DNA from: Pyrus communis
Lineage: Eukaryota > Streptophyta > Magnoliopsida > Rosales > Rosaceae
Direction of reading: 5' to 3'
Assembly: GCF_963583255.1 (NCBI RefSeq)
Contig: NC_084806.1
Coordinates: 20,626,317-20,690,316, forward strand
Length of the DNA: 64,000 nucleotides
The position numbers were made by a program, and so were the translations under genes. The notes below the pieces were generated by a model that saw only the letters and a program-made list of their open reading frames with translations, made no database searches and was not told where the DNA came from. Position 1 is the stretch's first letter, and the number at the start of each line of letters is the position of its first letter. This document shows positions 45,639-57,286 of the stretch, piece after piece.

Positions 45639-45653
45639 AAGTGTGGGGGAATT
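45639..45653 (+). promoter_or_regulatory. polypurine tract of E3
   Basis: AAGTGTGGGGGAATT directly precedes the LTR start TGATAGGAGC at 45654. The reverse complements at 21474-21485 (E2, mutated) and 63259-63272 (E4) are in the same position relative to their LTRs. Confidence 0.85.
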
Positions 45654-47726
45654 TGATAGGAGCATGTTTAGGTGACTTACTTAGCTTGTTTTCTTGCATT
45701 TATGTTGATAATTCATAGTTATTTTAGTAGTTTAAGCTATTTTCGTGTGTTTTTAGGTTCACATGGCTAAGGAAGCAAAAAGGTGCATTTTGGAGCAAAA
45801 TTGGACTTGGAATGGATAGCCTATGCTTGGAGCAAAAGGAATGGACGAAATTGAAGACCTAAAGGTGTTAGGATTCCTAATCACAAGAGGATTCCTAATC
45901 AAAAGAGGAATCCTAGTCAAACAAGGTTTCCTACTTGAAGTAGGAAAGTTAAGCCAAGGTTTCCTATTTTGGTTTAACCTTTCTTAATCCTTAAAGACTC
46001 CTTGTTTCAGCATCATTGAAGACTTCTATACGTTCTAGGACATAAATCAAGCCTTCCTTGCAACCTAATTTTCCTTGCCGTGGCCTTCCTTAGTGGTTCC
46101 CTTCCTTGCCGTGCAAGGGAGGTCCATTGTTGCCTATTCTAAGTCATTAAACCACATTCCTATTTCACTCTAGTTAATGCCGCACCTCACATACCTTTTC
46201 TATCCCAAATCCTTGCCTAATTTTAGCATTTAAATCACATTCCCTTTCTTGCAATTCAAAGCCGCAAGTTACCTTCCCTTTCCCTTTGATTTCTGACTTT
46301 GTGTTTCCTTTTCCTTAGGGATTTGGGGTCTAAAATCCTTTCCTAAACTATGTAATAAACTCTAAGGATCTTTGCTTCCAAATAAATACCAAGGCCGCAT
46401 CTTTCATTGACGCTAATCACTCTCGTACACAATCTGCCCTCATTCACAGAAACACATCCTTTGCCGCAGCTTTCCAACCATTCTTCCACCATTCATACAC
46501 ATTCATACCTTCATTCAACCATCCACACACCATTCCCAACCTTTGCCGCACCACCCTACCATCCTAAATCCATTCACAACCCAGAAAATCATCCACAAAT
46601 CACCCTAGACTCTTGTGCCGTGACTTGCAAGGAAGAAGAGAAGAAAGAAGAAGCCTTGGACGTTTGTGCATTCAAGTTGGAGTGTTGAAGTGTTTTTAGG
46701 TGTAATCTATCTGTTGTGAACATGAGAGGCTAAAATCGTTTTAGCTAGGGGATGCTTTGAAACCATGATTATATTTATGATATGAATTGATTAAGTCCAG
46801 TTGTGATTTCATAAATGGTGAATGCAATTTACTTAACCGTTTGATGGATAACTTATTCTTGTATGCTGATTAGGGAGGCCTACTTAATTTGCATGCTTGG
46901 ATTTGGTGCTAGAATATAAGGGAGTTTCACATAATCGTTACAAACTTATATTCACAAGTAGTTAAGGTTGTTTTCACAATCATGTTACGTAAATTCCTAG
47001 TATGAGTATCATGATGTCATAGTTACAAGTGCTTTGTCAATATTTATGATTTTCAATGAACGTTATGATCTTTGGTTGTATCTCTATTATGATGTCCTGT
47101 AGGGAACATTTGAAGAATGCTTTGGGTTGTCGTATGATGTCATCCAATCCAATAACTTAAGGAAAATCTGAGGGTTAATTAGTGATGTCACGGTTAATCT
47201 GGGGTGTTGAGGTTCATGGTTTATTGGAAAAGCAACTGGAAATCAATTTATGTTTGAATGTATCATGTGTGGAGAAGTATCCCTTGGCTATCTAATCATC
47301 CATTGGTTTTTCCAAATTCGTCCAAATCTCGTTCAAGTCTTTTCATTACTTGTTTTTCTCTTAAATTCGTCCAAAACCAATTCCCCTTTTCTTACTTGTT
47401 TCAAATCTGTCCAAAAGTGTGTTTTTCAGTCTTTTGAGTCAAAACCAATTGTATTTTCGTCCAAATTAAGTCCTAGAGTCGAAATTGAGTCTTTTGGATT
47501 GTTTTGTGTTGTTTTGAGTCTTTTAAGTTTGTTTTGAGTCATATAAGTTTAGTTAAGAGTCTTTGAGTTTGTTTAAGTGTTTTTAAGCATATTTTTGTAT
47601 CTTTGAGTCAGTTTTCATTAGATTAGCAATCCCTCCTAATCCCCGACCTAGAACGATCCCTACTTATATCTATACTACAATTGTCAAAAAGAGGGTTTAA
47701 TTTGAGTGCTATTATTTATCACATCA
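45654..47726 (+). repeat. 3' LTR (subfamily B) of E3, 2073 bp
   Basis: It begins TGATAGGAGCATGTTTAGG after the polypurine tract and ends TTATTTATCACATCA. AGGATTCCTAATCA-type repeats lie at 45870-45945 and TTTTGAGTC-type words at about 47400-47610. A TATA-like AATAAATACC lies near 46380. It borders a minus-strand D LTR on the right. Confidence 0.92.
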
Positions 47727-47763
47727 AAAAGTCATTAAGTTCTATGAAAATCATAAGCATTGA

Positions 47764-49699
47764 TGATGTGAGATATAATAGCACACAAATTAAACCCTCT
47801 TTTTGACAATTGTAGTATAGATATAAGTAGGGATCGTTCTAGGCTAGGGTTTAGGAGGGATTGCTAATCTAATGAAAACTGACTCAAAGATACAAAAATA
47901 TGCTTAAAAACACTTAAACAAACTCAAAGACTCTTAACTAAACTTATATGACTCAAAACAAACTTAAAAGACTCAAAACAACACAAAACAATAAAAAAGA
48001 CTCAAACTGGACTCTAGGACTCAATTTGGACGAAAATAGAATTGGTTTTGACTCAAAACACTCAAAAACACTAATTAGGACAGATTTGACACAACTAAAT
48101 AAAGGGGATTGGGTTTTTGACGAATTTAAGTTAAAAACAAGTAACTAAAAGACTTAAATAGGATTTGGACGAATTTGGAAAAAACGATGGATGATTAGAT
48201 AGCTAGAGGATTCTTTTCCACACATGATACATTCAAACACAAATTGATTTCCAGTTGCTTTTCCGATAAACCATGAATCTCAACGCCCCAGATTAACCGT
48301 GACATCACTAATTAACCCTCAGATTCTCCTTTAGTTATTGGATTGGATGACATCATACGACAACCCAAAGCATTCTTCAAAAGTTCCTTACATGACATCA
48401 TAATAGAGATACAATCAAAGATCATTACGTTCAATGAAAATCATAAGCATTGACAAAACACTTGTAATTATGACATCATGATACTCATGCTAGGAATTTA
48501 CTTAACATGATTGTGAAAACAACCTTAACTACTTGTGAATATAAGTTTGTAACGATTATGTGAAACTCCCTTATATTCTAGCACCAAATTCAAGCATGCA
48601 AATTAAGTGTGCACCCTTAATCAACAAACAAGAATAAGTTATCCATCAAACGGTTAAGTAAATTGCATTCACAATTTATGAAGTCACAACTGGAATTAAT
48701 CAATTCATATTGCAAATATAATCATGGTTTCAAAGTCTCCTCTAGCCAAAACAAAATTAGTTCCTCATGTTTACAACAAAACAAAGAGAATATAAATTAA
48801 ACATTGAAAACAAAGATTGAATACACCTAGAAACGCTCCAACAATCCAAGTTTGAATGGCCAAAACGTCCAAGGCTTCTCCTCTCTTCTTTCTCCTTCTT
48901 TGTTGCAGCACAAGGGTGTTTGGGTATGAATTATGGTGATGGATGGATAGGTTGGATGGTGGTAGAGGGTGGATGATGGCTGAATGAATGGGGAGAATGA
49001 GGAATAATTCAAATGGATGTGTGTGGATGTCTAGAGTCTCCAATATGTGCGGCAGATTGTGTTTTTATAGAGGAAGAAAGGTTAAGGCAATAAGTAATTA
49101 ATTTGGGAAGGTTTTTAGCTCCAAATCCTCAAGGAAAAAGGGTAACAAATCAGAATCCCAATGGAAAAGGGAAGGAAATTTACGGCATTGACTAGAATAA
49201 AAGGGAAAAGAAGATATATGGCAGATTTTGGAAGAAAAGGGTAAGGATATATGCGGCAAGGACTAGGATAGTGCAAGGGATCTTTGGTTTGTGTCCTAAA
49301 ATACATAAGATACCTTCAAAGTTGCTAGAACTTAGGGATATTTAGGATTAGGAAAGGTCAAACAAAAATAGGAAACCTTGACTTAACTTTCCTACTTTGA
49401 TTAGGAATCCTTCTTTAACAAGAAATCCTTCTTTGATTAGGAATCCTACTTTGATTAGGAATCCTTCTTTGATTAGGAATCCTAACATCTTTAGCTCTTC
49501 AATTTCGTCCATTCCTTTTGCTCCAAGCATATGCTATCTATTCCAAGCCCAATTTTGCTCCAAAATGCACCTTTTTGCTTCCTTAGCCATATGAACCTAA
49601 AAACACACGAAAATAGCTTAAACTACTAAAATAACTATGAACTAACAACATAAATGTACGAAAAAAAGCTAACTAAGTCGCCTAAATAAGCTCCTATCA
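47764..49699 (-). repeat. solo LTR, subfamily B, 1936 bp, with perfect TSD
   Basis: On the plus strand it begins TGATGTGAGATATAATAGC and ends AATAAGCTCCTATCA. Flanks are ATTGA at 47759-47763 and 49700-49704. Removing it joins AAGCATTGA and CAAGGCATTCATCAC, exactly as in the uninterrupted D LTR near 60730. Confidence 0.95.
49395..49488. repeat. 18-bp tandem repeat in LTR U3, about five units
   Basis: Units of the form TTTGATTAGGAATCCTTC follow each other; translated, they give repeated RNPSLI. One unit is diverged (TAACAAGAAATCC). Other B LTRs hold different unit numbers (about four at 45870-45945; about six at 62960-63065). Confidence 0.85.
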
Positions 49700-50842
49700 A
49701 TTGACAAGGCATTCATCACTATGAAATGCATGAGACTCATACCAAGGATTTACTTAACACGATTGTGACTAGCAACCTCCACTACTTGTGAATATAAGTG
49801 AATAACTCTTACGTGAAACCCCCTTATACTCAAGCTTCAAATTCATGCATGCAAATTAAGTGTCGACCCCAAACCCACATACATAAACAAGTTTTAATAA
49901 CTTAGATAAGCAAATCACATTCATGCCTTAAGAAACAATAACTGGACGTAATCAACTCATATAAAACATATAATCATGGCTTCGAATTCACCTCTAACTA
50001 AAAAGAAATTAGTTCCACATGTTCGTAAAACAAAGATAATTAAACTTAAACATTAAAAACAAAGATAGAATACACCTAGAAACACTCCAGGTGGCTCCTC
50101 CTTCCTTCCTTGCTGCCAACAATGGGGATTTGTGTGAATTTAGGCTCTTGAGGTGTGGTGGATGGTGTGGTGTGAATTTGTGGTAGAGGGTGGTGGTTTT
50201 TGAGTGTTGTGGCATCATGTATTTATAGGGTGAAGGGGAGGAACTAAATTGGGATAAAAAGGAGAGGAATTAGGACTCCAAATCATCAAAGAACAAGGAT
50301 ACTTTCAATCAGATTCCAAGGAGGACAAGGAATGGTCCTTGTGGCAAATTCTAGAACTTCTAGAAGGGTTACATGTGGCACAAACTTAATGCACGAAAAT
50401 AGGGCTTCTAGAACTTGATATTTAGGTGATTTAATGTGAAAATGAGTCCTCTTTGAAGTTAGAATTAAGGTAGGAAAAGATTAGGATAGGATAAGATAAG
50501 ATAAGGTTGGATAAGGTTTGGATAAGATAAGGAAATTTGGATAAGGTTCCTTATTTCTTGCTCTTTCCTTATCTTCTTTGCATTTGGACTTCTTTCTCCA
50601 GATTTTTAGCCTTTCCTAGCATCTCTTGACTTCAATTTCGTCCATCCACATTGCTCCATAGTTAAGCTATCCAATCCATGCCCAAAACTACTCCAAATAG
50701 CCTCAAAATGCACTTTCTTGCTCCTTTTGCCATTAGTACCTAAAAACATACGAAAATAGCTTAAAAGACTAAAATAGATAGTAATTAAGTAACTAAATGC
50801 AAGGAAACAACATAACTAAGTAGCATAAATATGCTCCTATCA

Positions 50843-51299
50843 AAGCACAACCTACACAACCCAAATCAGGTTCGTCTATAGATAATGATAAAAAATTTCA
50901 ATTACTAACTTCTATGGCGCAGGGAATGCAAAATAGGGACAAAAAGGTTGATGAATTAGAAAAGCAAGTAGGGCAGATTGCGGAGTTCATGGGCCAATTC
51001 AGAGAGCAAGGCAAGTTGCCTAGTTCAACCGTTGTCAACCCAAAAGGAGGATTCGAATCTGCCAAAGCAATCATGTTGCGAAGTGGAAAATAAGTTGGAA
51101 CGGCCTCACAACCCTCTAAATCAGCCCCAACAGAGGACGAAAAGTTACAATTCGAGGAGGAGGAGCAAGAGCAAGCCACGGCAAGGGTAACACCACCCAT
51201 ACCGCAGCCACCCAAACAACCCAATTCGGCTTCCAAGGGTAAAGAGGTTCCAAATTCAATTATTTCTAATGCCTCCAAATGTACCATTTCCTCATAGAT
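50843..51299 (+). pseudogene. EA gag, C-terminal part
   Basis: Reads AQPTQPKSGSSIDND, then coiled-coil-like MQNRDKKVDELEKQVGQIAE, FMGQFREQGKLPSS and GFESAKAIMLRSGK, where TAA at 51091-51093 replaces GAA, then an acidic stretch and PPIPQPPKQPNSASKGKEVP. It aligns with 30350-30790 of E3. The D LTR abuts it on the left; the N-terminal half was lost in the deletion seen at 27652. Confidence 0.85.
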
Positions 51300-52474
51300 T
51301 CATGCAAACGAAGAAGGAGGAGGCTGAAAGGACATTTTGGAGACATTTAGAAAAGTACAAGTCAATATACCACTTTTGGATGCAATTAAGCAAGTTCCAA
51401 GGTATGCTAAGATTTTAAAAGAACTTTGCACTACTAGGAAGAGAATTTCGAACAAAGAGGTTGTCAACGTAAGTGAAAATGTCTCAGCCATCTTGCAACG
51501 TAAATTGCCCCCTTAATGCAAAGATCCAGGTAGTTTTACAATTCCTTGTGTTATTGGCAATAATCGTTTTGAACATGCCATGCTAGACTTAGGTGCATCT
51601 ATTAATGTTATGCCTTACTCAATTTATGCATCTATGAACCTAGGTGAGTTAAAAAATGATGGTGTGATTATTCAATTGGCCGATTGATCTAATGCCTATC
51701 CAAAGGGTGTTTTGGAAGATGTTTTAGTGCAGGTCAATCATTTAATCTTTCCGACGAATTTCTACGTGCTTGAAATGGAAGAATCAAACCATTCCCCTTC
51801 ATTGCCAATCCTTCTTGGACGCCCATTCATGAAAAATGCCCGCACTAAGATTGATGTGTTTAATGGGACGGTTGACAATGGAATTTGATGGGGAAGTTAT
51901 TAATTTCAATCTTTATGAATCTATCAAGTACCCTATTGATGATCATTCATGTTTTACTATTGATATAATTGATTCGTTGGCGCATGACCATTTTGAACAA
52001 TTGAACGAAGATGCACTTGAATTGGTCATTACAAGAGGAATGGAACTCAAAAACAAGGAACTAGCCCCATTGGCTACCCACAGCATGCATGGAGAACACC
52101 ATGACGTGCCCCCTAAAGTAGATATGATTGAGATAGTGGCTGCCCTTGAGTCATTGCCACTACAATCTGGTAAGTCTTTGGACCCAATTTCAATTCCAAT
52201 TTCGACTAATAAGCCCATTCCTTCAGTTGTGCAGCCACCTTCCCTTGAACTTAAACCATTGCCAAGCCATTTAAGGTATGTTTTCTTGGGAGACCAAGAG
52301 ACCTTGCCCGTCATTATTTCCTCCTCACTCATGGCACAAGAAGAAGGTAAGTTAGTAAGGGTGTTAAAAGAGTACAAAACAACAATTGGTTGGACCTTGG
52401 CCGACATCAAGGGAATAAGCCCTACCATGTGCATGCATCGTATACTTTTGGATGAGGGGTCTAAAGCATCTTGA
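51300..52474 (+). pseudogene. EA aspartic protease and spacer
   Basis: After a frameshift in KKEEAE near 51330 the reading is DAIKQVPRYAKILKEL, KLPP, a stop in place of Lys, then SFTIPCVIGNNRFEHAMLDLGAS with the catalytic Asp codon at 51596-51598 and VIIQLAD, where CGA has become TGA. LPILLGRPFMKNARTKIDV follows. The next frame (from 51860) gives TMEFDGEVINFNLYESIKYP, the spacer (SIPISTNKPIPSVVQPPSLE, YVFLGDQETLPVIISSS) and GWTLADIKGISPTMCMHRIL, ending at TGA 52472-52474. Confidence 0.88.
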
Positions 52475-53636
52475 GAGGTTCAACGCCGACTCAACCCTCC
52501 AATGATGGAAGTTGTTAAGAAGGAGATAATCAAGCTCTTGGATTGTGGAGTGATCTATCCCATTTCGAATAGTCATTGGGTGTCTCCGGTTTAATGTGTT
52601 CCAAAGAAATCCGGAGTAACTGTGGTGACAAATGTCGAAAATGAGCTTGTTCCTACTCGAATCCAAACAGGTTTGAGGGTTTGTATTGATTATAGGAAGC
52701 TCAATGCTACTACAAGGAAGGATCATTTTCCCTTGTCATTCATTGATCAAATGCTTGAAAGGTTAGCGGGTTATGCTTTTTATTGTTTTCTTGATGGATA
52801 TTCAGGTTATAATCAAATTGTGATAGCTCCGGAGGATCAAGAGAAAACCACTTTCACATGCCCCTTTGGTACATTTGGTTATCGTCGCATGCCATTTGGT
52901 TTATGCAATGCACCTGCCACATTTCAAAGATGCATGATGAGCATATTTTCGGATTATGTTGAGAAAATTATTGAGGTTTTTATGGATGATTTCAGCATTT
53001 TTGGTAATTCATTTGATGGTTGTTTGAATAATCTTAGTTTGATTTTAAAACGATGCATTGAAACTAACCTTGTTCTAAATTGGGAAAAATGTCATTTCAT
53101 GGTTAAACAAGGCATAGTTTTAGGTCATATTATTTCTGAAAAAGGTATTGAGGTTGATAAATCAAAGATAGATCTACCCTCTCCTACTTCGGTTAGAGAG
53201 GTTTGTTCGTTCCTTGGACATGCAGGTTTTTATTAAAGGTTCATCAAGGACTTCTTGAAGGTCTCCCAACCTCTATGCCGTCTCCTACAAAAAGATGCAA
53301 CTTTTGATTTCAACAAGGAGTGCATGGCAGCCTTCCAACACCTTAAAGAATTGCTAACCACGACACCTATCATTGTACCACCGGATTGGAGCCTTCCATT
53401 TGAGCTCATGTGTGATGCATCCGACTATGCGTTAGGGGCTATTTTAGGCCAAAGAAAGGACAAGAAGCCCCATGTTATCTACTACGTATCCCGGACCTTG
53501 AATGATGCTCAATTAAACTATTCGACCACTGAAAAAGAACTTCTTGCCATTGTCTTTGCTTTAGATAAATTTCGATCATATTTACTTGGTACTACGGTTA
53601 TTATTTTCACTGATCATGCAACATAAAGTATTTGTT
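52475..53636 (+). pseudogene. EA reverse transcriptase and start of RNase H
   Basis: RRLNPPMMEVVKKEIIKLLD and PISNSHWVSPV lead over a TAA into [66 protein letters not shown] at 52979-52990, GHAGFY, then TAA for Arg. The VRYL residues after KIDL are deleted. After a break, [40 protein letters not shown] and the RNase H blocks [20 protein letters not shown] and [12 protein letters not shown] follow to FTDHAT, where one lost base shifts the frame. Confidence 0.9.
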
Positions 53637-55137
53637 CACCAAGAAAGAAGCCAAACCAAGGCTAATTCGATGGATGCTACTTCTTCAAGAGTTTGACATC
53701 GAAATTAAGGACAAAAGGAGGAGTGAAAATGTGGTGGCTGACCACCTAAGCCGTATGGTACATGAGGATGAGCCCTTACCTATTTCAGAAACATTCCTTG
53801 ACGAGCAATTGCTATCCATTAAGGTAAGTGAGCCTTGGTATGCGGATTTGGTGAATTATTTGGTGACTAAACAAGTTCCAAACACTCTAAATAGAAACCA
53901 ACGTGATAAATTGAAAAAAGATGCTAGGTTTTATGTTTGGGATGATCCATACTTGTGGAAATATTACTCGGATCAGATTATACGTAAGTGTGTGCATGAC
54001 ATGGAATTCAATTTTATTTTAACATTCTGTCACACTTATGCATGTGGGGGACACTTTGGGACACAACGCACAACCCTTAAGGTTTTAGAATGTGGATTCT
54101 ATTGGCCAACTTTATTTAAGGATGCTAGAACCTTGTGTATGTCTTGTGATAGTTGCCAAAGAATGGGTAACATTAGTGCAAAGGATCAAATGCTGCAAAA
54201 TGTTATACTTCCTGTTAAAATTTTTGATGTTTGGGGCATTGATTTTATGGGTCCTTTTCCTTCCTCACATGGGTTCCTTTATATCTTACTTGTTGTGGAT
54301 TATGTGTCGAAATGGGTGGAAGCAAAAGCCACCCGAACTAATGATTCTCGAGTGGTTGCAGATTTCATTAGAACTAACCTATTTGCAAGGTTTGGAATGC
54401 CACGAGTGATCATAAGTGATGGAGGGTCTCACTTTTGCAATCGAACCATTGAGGCTTTGCTCAAGAAGTACAACATCACGCATAAGGTTTCAACACCTTA
54501 TCATCCTCAAACCAATGGGCAAGCCAAGGTTTTAAATAGGGAGATCAAGCAAATTCTAGAGAAGACTGTTAGCCCAACAAGGAAGGATAGGAGCGTACGT
54601 TTAGAGGATGCGTTGTGGGAATATCGCACGGCATATAAGACACCCTTGGGCATGTCCCCATTTCGGCTCATTTATGGCAAACCATGCCATCTTCCTGTAG
54701 AATTGGAGCACAAGGCGCATTGGGCCGTCAAAACATTCAACATGGACATTGATGCCGCTGGAATTCATAGGAAGCTCCAATTGAATGAACTTGAAGAGAT
54801 TAGGAACAAGGCGTATGAAAATGCTCGAATTTACAAGGAGAAGACAAAGGCTTTCCATGATAAGATGATTTGAGGCAAATCATTCTCCATTGGGCAGAAA
54901 GTGCTACTCTTTAATTCCCGCATTCGCTTGTTTCCTGGTAAGTTGCGTTCTAAGTGGGTTGGCCCGTTTGTTATTACTAATGTCTTTCCTTATGGTGCAG
55001 TCCAAGTTCAAAGCTTGAAAACAGGACAAGAGTTCAAGGTGAATGGCCATCGGTTAAAGCTCTACTATGAGAATTTCGAGGAGCATGTTGTGGATGATGT
55101 ACCCCTCCATGCTGTGGGTACTACTAGTGAAGCTTAG
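53632..55137 (+). pseudogene. EA RNase H end, integrase and pol C-terminus
   Basis: A 413-codon open stretch (53632-54873) runs from [20 protein letters not shown] through [13 protein letters not shown], the H2C2 zinc motif ([28 protein letters not shown]) and the integrase core ([29 protein letters not shown]). The third catalytic position reads [15 protein letters not shown], Lys for Glu (AAG at 54526-54528). TGA at 54871-54873 replaces CGA in MIRSK. The tail continues in frame ([37 protein letters not shown]) to the natural stop at 55135-55137 after AVGTTSEA. It is the longest uninterrupted coding stretch in the window. Confidence 0.92.
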
Positions 55138-56255
55138 CATGGCGTATTCGTCTGGCTGGAAGACGTTAAAGCAAGCGCTTCTTGGGAGGTAACCCATGCA
55201 TTCAACAAGGCAAAGATAGAACGTCCACTCCAAACCCAGATTTGCATTTCTAAACCCTTCTCCTTGCTGTTTATTTTATCATGCTTAGCTGTTTATTATT
55301 TGTTTGCTGTGATGTGAGTCTTTGTGTGAAACATTGAGGACAATGTTTAATTTAAGTGTGGGGCGGTAAACAAGTGTTTTTATGCAAAATTCATGGGATT
55401 CTATCACCTATCACTTCTAATGTTGTTTCTCATTGTTTTTAAGCGTTTTTAATGCATTTTGAGCTATTTTGGTGTGTTTTGAAGTAAAAATCCGAAAAAT
55501 TGAAAAAAAAAATTGAAAAAAGTGTTTTGAAAAAGCCAAAAAGAGTTGTTTTTGTGTGTTTGTTGCGTCTTAGGATACCTTCCAACACAATGATGAGGAT
55601 TTGGTTTTTCATGCATGACTGTTAAAGAGAGTTACAAACATGGATGAAAATTTGATTCGCTCTTTGGTTTATGCTTGGTTGTAGTTATAGTTTACGAATT
55701 CACATGTAATCACAAAGGATAAAATCAGTTTTTGTAACATGCTTGAAGGAAGGAACTCAAACAAATGCTATATCCCTGAGAGACTTGAGCCCAAACGTTT
55801 ATTTGGAGAGTTATTAATCTATGCATTCTTGTTTTCTAAAGTCGTTGCATGATCTCATTACTCTTTGCTTGGTTGCTACTTAGAATGCGTTTCATCACTA
55901 TAGTTCCAAATACTAGAACTCATACCCGTTGCATTCAAAGCATGAAATTGATTAGCATAACAAATAACAAGATGAAGTTGTTTAGTAGTCACCACTATAA
56001 CCAAATAGCCGAATCCACCCTTGTTATTTGTATTGTAGGATTAGCCCTTTGAGACTTATTTAGCCTATTTTCTTTGTTAACCACATCACCCTTACCTAGC
56101 CTAGAATAGGACTTTCCATACCCTTGTTCTTGAAGTATAGTGGAGCATAACTTAGAAGGAATTCCTTTCGAGTGACATTCTTACAGAAAACAAGTGTGGG
56201 GGAAGGGATTTTTGTGTGTGTACCAAAGTCTTAAAGGAGGCACGGGAAAAAGAAG
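55138..56255 (+). other. 3' untranslated region of EA
   Basis: It holds GACGTTAAAGCAAGCGC, the GTGTGGGGCGGTAAACAAG motif (55353-55372), GATACCTTCCAACACAATG and AAGTGTGGGGGAAGG (56192-56207). At about 56252-56257 it switches to the middle of an A-type LTR with a shared AAGTG, so the terminal 700 bp or so of this region, the real polypurine tract and the LTR head were deleted. No gene is visible. Confidence 0.8.
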
Positions 56256-57016
56256 TGTAACCCTAATCTAATTAACCCTAGGACTATATAAACATAATTT
56301 CAGCCACAATTTCGTAACCACCCCTTATGCTATTCAGAAAGCTTGTTACCGCAACCCCTATCCCCCATTCTCCATCCTTCATCTACTCCATACACCTCCA
56401 TACACAACCTGCCGCACCCTACCACCATTATCAGCCCTTATTCAACATCCTAAACAAGAACACACTATTCAAAATCCCCAAATCCACCACCCACAACTTG
56501 TGCCGCAGCAAGGAAGAGGAAGGGAAGACTAGCCGTGCATCAAATTCATCCTGGAATTGCTGAAACGTTTAGGTGTAATCTTTCTTGTGTTTTCAATGTT
56601 TAATTTCAAGAATCTTTGCTTTGCGAGCATGAGGAACTAATCCCCTTTTGGCTAGGGGGAATTTCGAAACCATGGTTATATTTGCATTATGATTTGATTA
56701 CTTTCAGTTGTGATTTCATGAATGGTGAATTCAATTTACTTATCTATTTGAATTAAGACTTGTTTATGTATATGAATTGAGAGTGCACACTTAATTTGCA
56801 TGCATAAATCTGATGCTAGGGTATAAGGAAACTTCACCTAATCGTTGGGAACTTATATTCATGAGTAGTTAAGGTTGTTAGTCACAATCATGTTAAGTAA
56901 ATTCTTGGCATAAGTATCATGCACTTTCATAGTTACGAATGCCTCGTCAACACTTATGATTTCCATAGAACCTAATGATCTTTGATTGTTTTTCTATTAT
57001 GCGCTTTCATATAGAG
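56256..57016 (+). repeat. 3' LTR (subfamily A) fragment of EA
   Basis: It follows the solo LTR 57287-59398 from about its position 715 to 1475 (TGTAACCCTAATCTAATTAA ... GCGCTTTCATATAGAGAA). A TATA box is at 56285-56292. Both ends are lost: the left to the deletion at 56256, the right to one that also removed about 330 bp of the RT of E2. Confidence 0.85.
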
Positions 57017-57286
57017 AAGTACAAGTACCAAAAGTACCAAATGGACAAGTAAAAATGGTCTTTTCTTGATCATCCGGAGCTATGACAATTTGATTATAAC
57101 CCGAATAACCATCAAGAAAGCAATAGAAAGAATGACCGGCTAACCTTTCAAGCATTTGATCAATCAATGGCAAAGGAAAGTGATCTTTCCTTGTTGCGGC
57201 ATTTAGCTTCCTATAGTCAATGCAAACTCTCCAACCGGTTTGGATGCGTGTGGGCACAAGTTCATTCACTTCATTCTTCACCACCG
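57017..57286 (-). pseudogene. E2 reverse transcriptase fragment
   Basis: Minus strand: [84 protein letters not shown]. The frame is open. The YRRxPFGLC block and FMDD box are missing at the left junction, where AGTACAAGTACC looks like filler. The solo LTR at 57287 interrupts it on the right. Confidence 0.88.

Larger units (their letters stand above)
43715..45653 (+). other. 3' untranslated region of E3
   Basis: About 1.9 kb lie between the pol stop and the LTR. They hold the GACGTTAAAGCAAGTGC block, AAGTGTGGGGGGG at 43949-43961, the GGTACCTTCCAACACAATG block, a second GAGTGTGGGAGAAG at 44784-44797, and an A-rich run at 44815-44890. The longest frame is 84 codons. No transmembrane env-like protein, present in some Athila elements, can be seen. 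Confidence 0.8.
27652..47726 (+). mobile_element. E3: Athila-type element carrying a copia insertion
   Basis: A truncated 5' LTR (27652-29024), tRNA-Asp primer site, gag, protease, RT, RNase H, integrase, 3' untranslated region, polypurine tract and a full 3' LTR (45654-47726) occur in order. CP and its TSD account for 9128 bp, leaving about 10.9 kb of its own. It lies in a minus-strand D LTR; the right flank is AAAAG (47727-47731). All coding parts are broken. In the 322 bp of LTR compared by eye, the two ends differ at 10 positions. Confidence 0.85.
47727..50842 (-). repeat. LTR of subfamily D inside EA gag, split by a solo LTR
   Basis: 47727-47763 plus 49700-50842 together match the D solo LTR at 60076-61868 from about its position 610 to its end (ATATGCTCCTATCA). 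The left 600 bp are missing where E3 and the deletion at 27652 lie. The B-type solo LTR at 47764-49699 splits it. It interrupts EA gag, which resumes at 50843. The ORF-like frame at 50009-50218 is LTR sequence. Confidence 0.85.
25385..57016 (+). mobile_element. EA: Athila-type element with A-type LTRs, inserted in the RT gene of E2
   Basis: A complete 5' LTR, tRNA-Asp primer site, leader and the first eleven gag codons (25385-27651) are followed far to the right by gag C-terminus, protease, RT, RNase H, integrase, 3' untranslated region and an A-type LTR fragment (50843-57016). The parts are separated by a D LTR that itself received E3. That these are one element is inferred from equal orientation, matching LTR subfamily and the flanking halves of E2. 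About 1.1 kb of gag and both ends of the 3' LTR are deleted. Confidence 0.72.

Noticed and set aside
43715..45653. Env-like gene known from some Athila elements
   Set aside because: No frame above 84 codons and no signal or membrane segment conserved between E2, E3 and EA.
49395..49488. CRISPR-like short repeats
   Set aside because: The units are contiguous and lack spacers; the setting is a plant LTR.
49397..49594. Repeated RNPSLI peptide
   Set aside because: It is a translation of the 18-bp LTR repeat, in antisense to the LTR, and not a gene.
50898..51287. 129-codon minus-strand frame with Ser/Cys-rich content
   Set aside because: It is the antisense of EA gag; similar antisense frames appear at 12531-12986 and 30417-30716.
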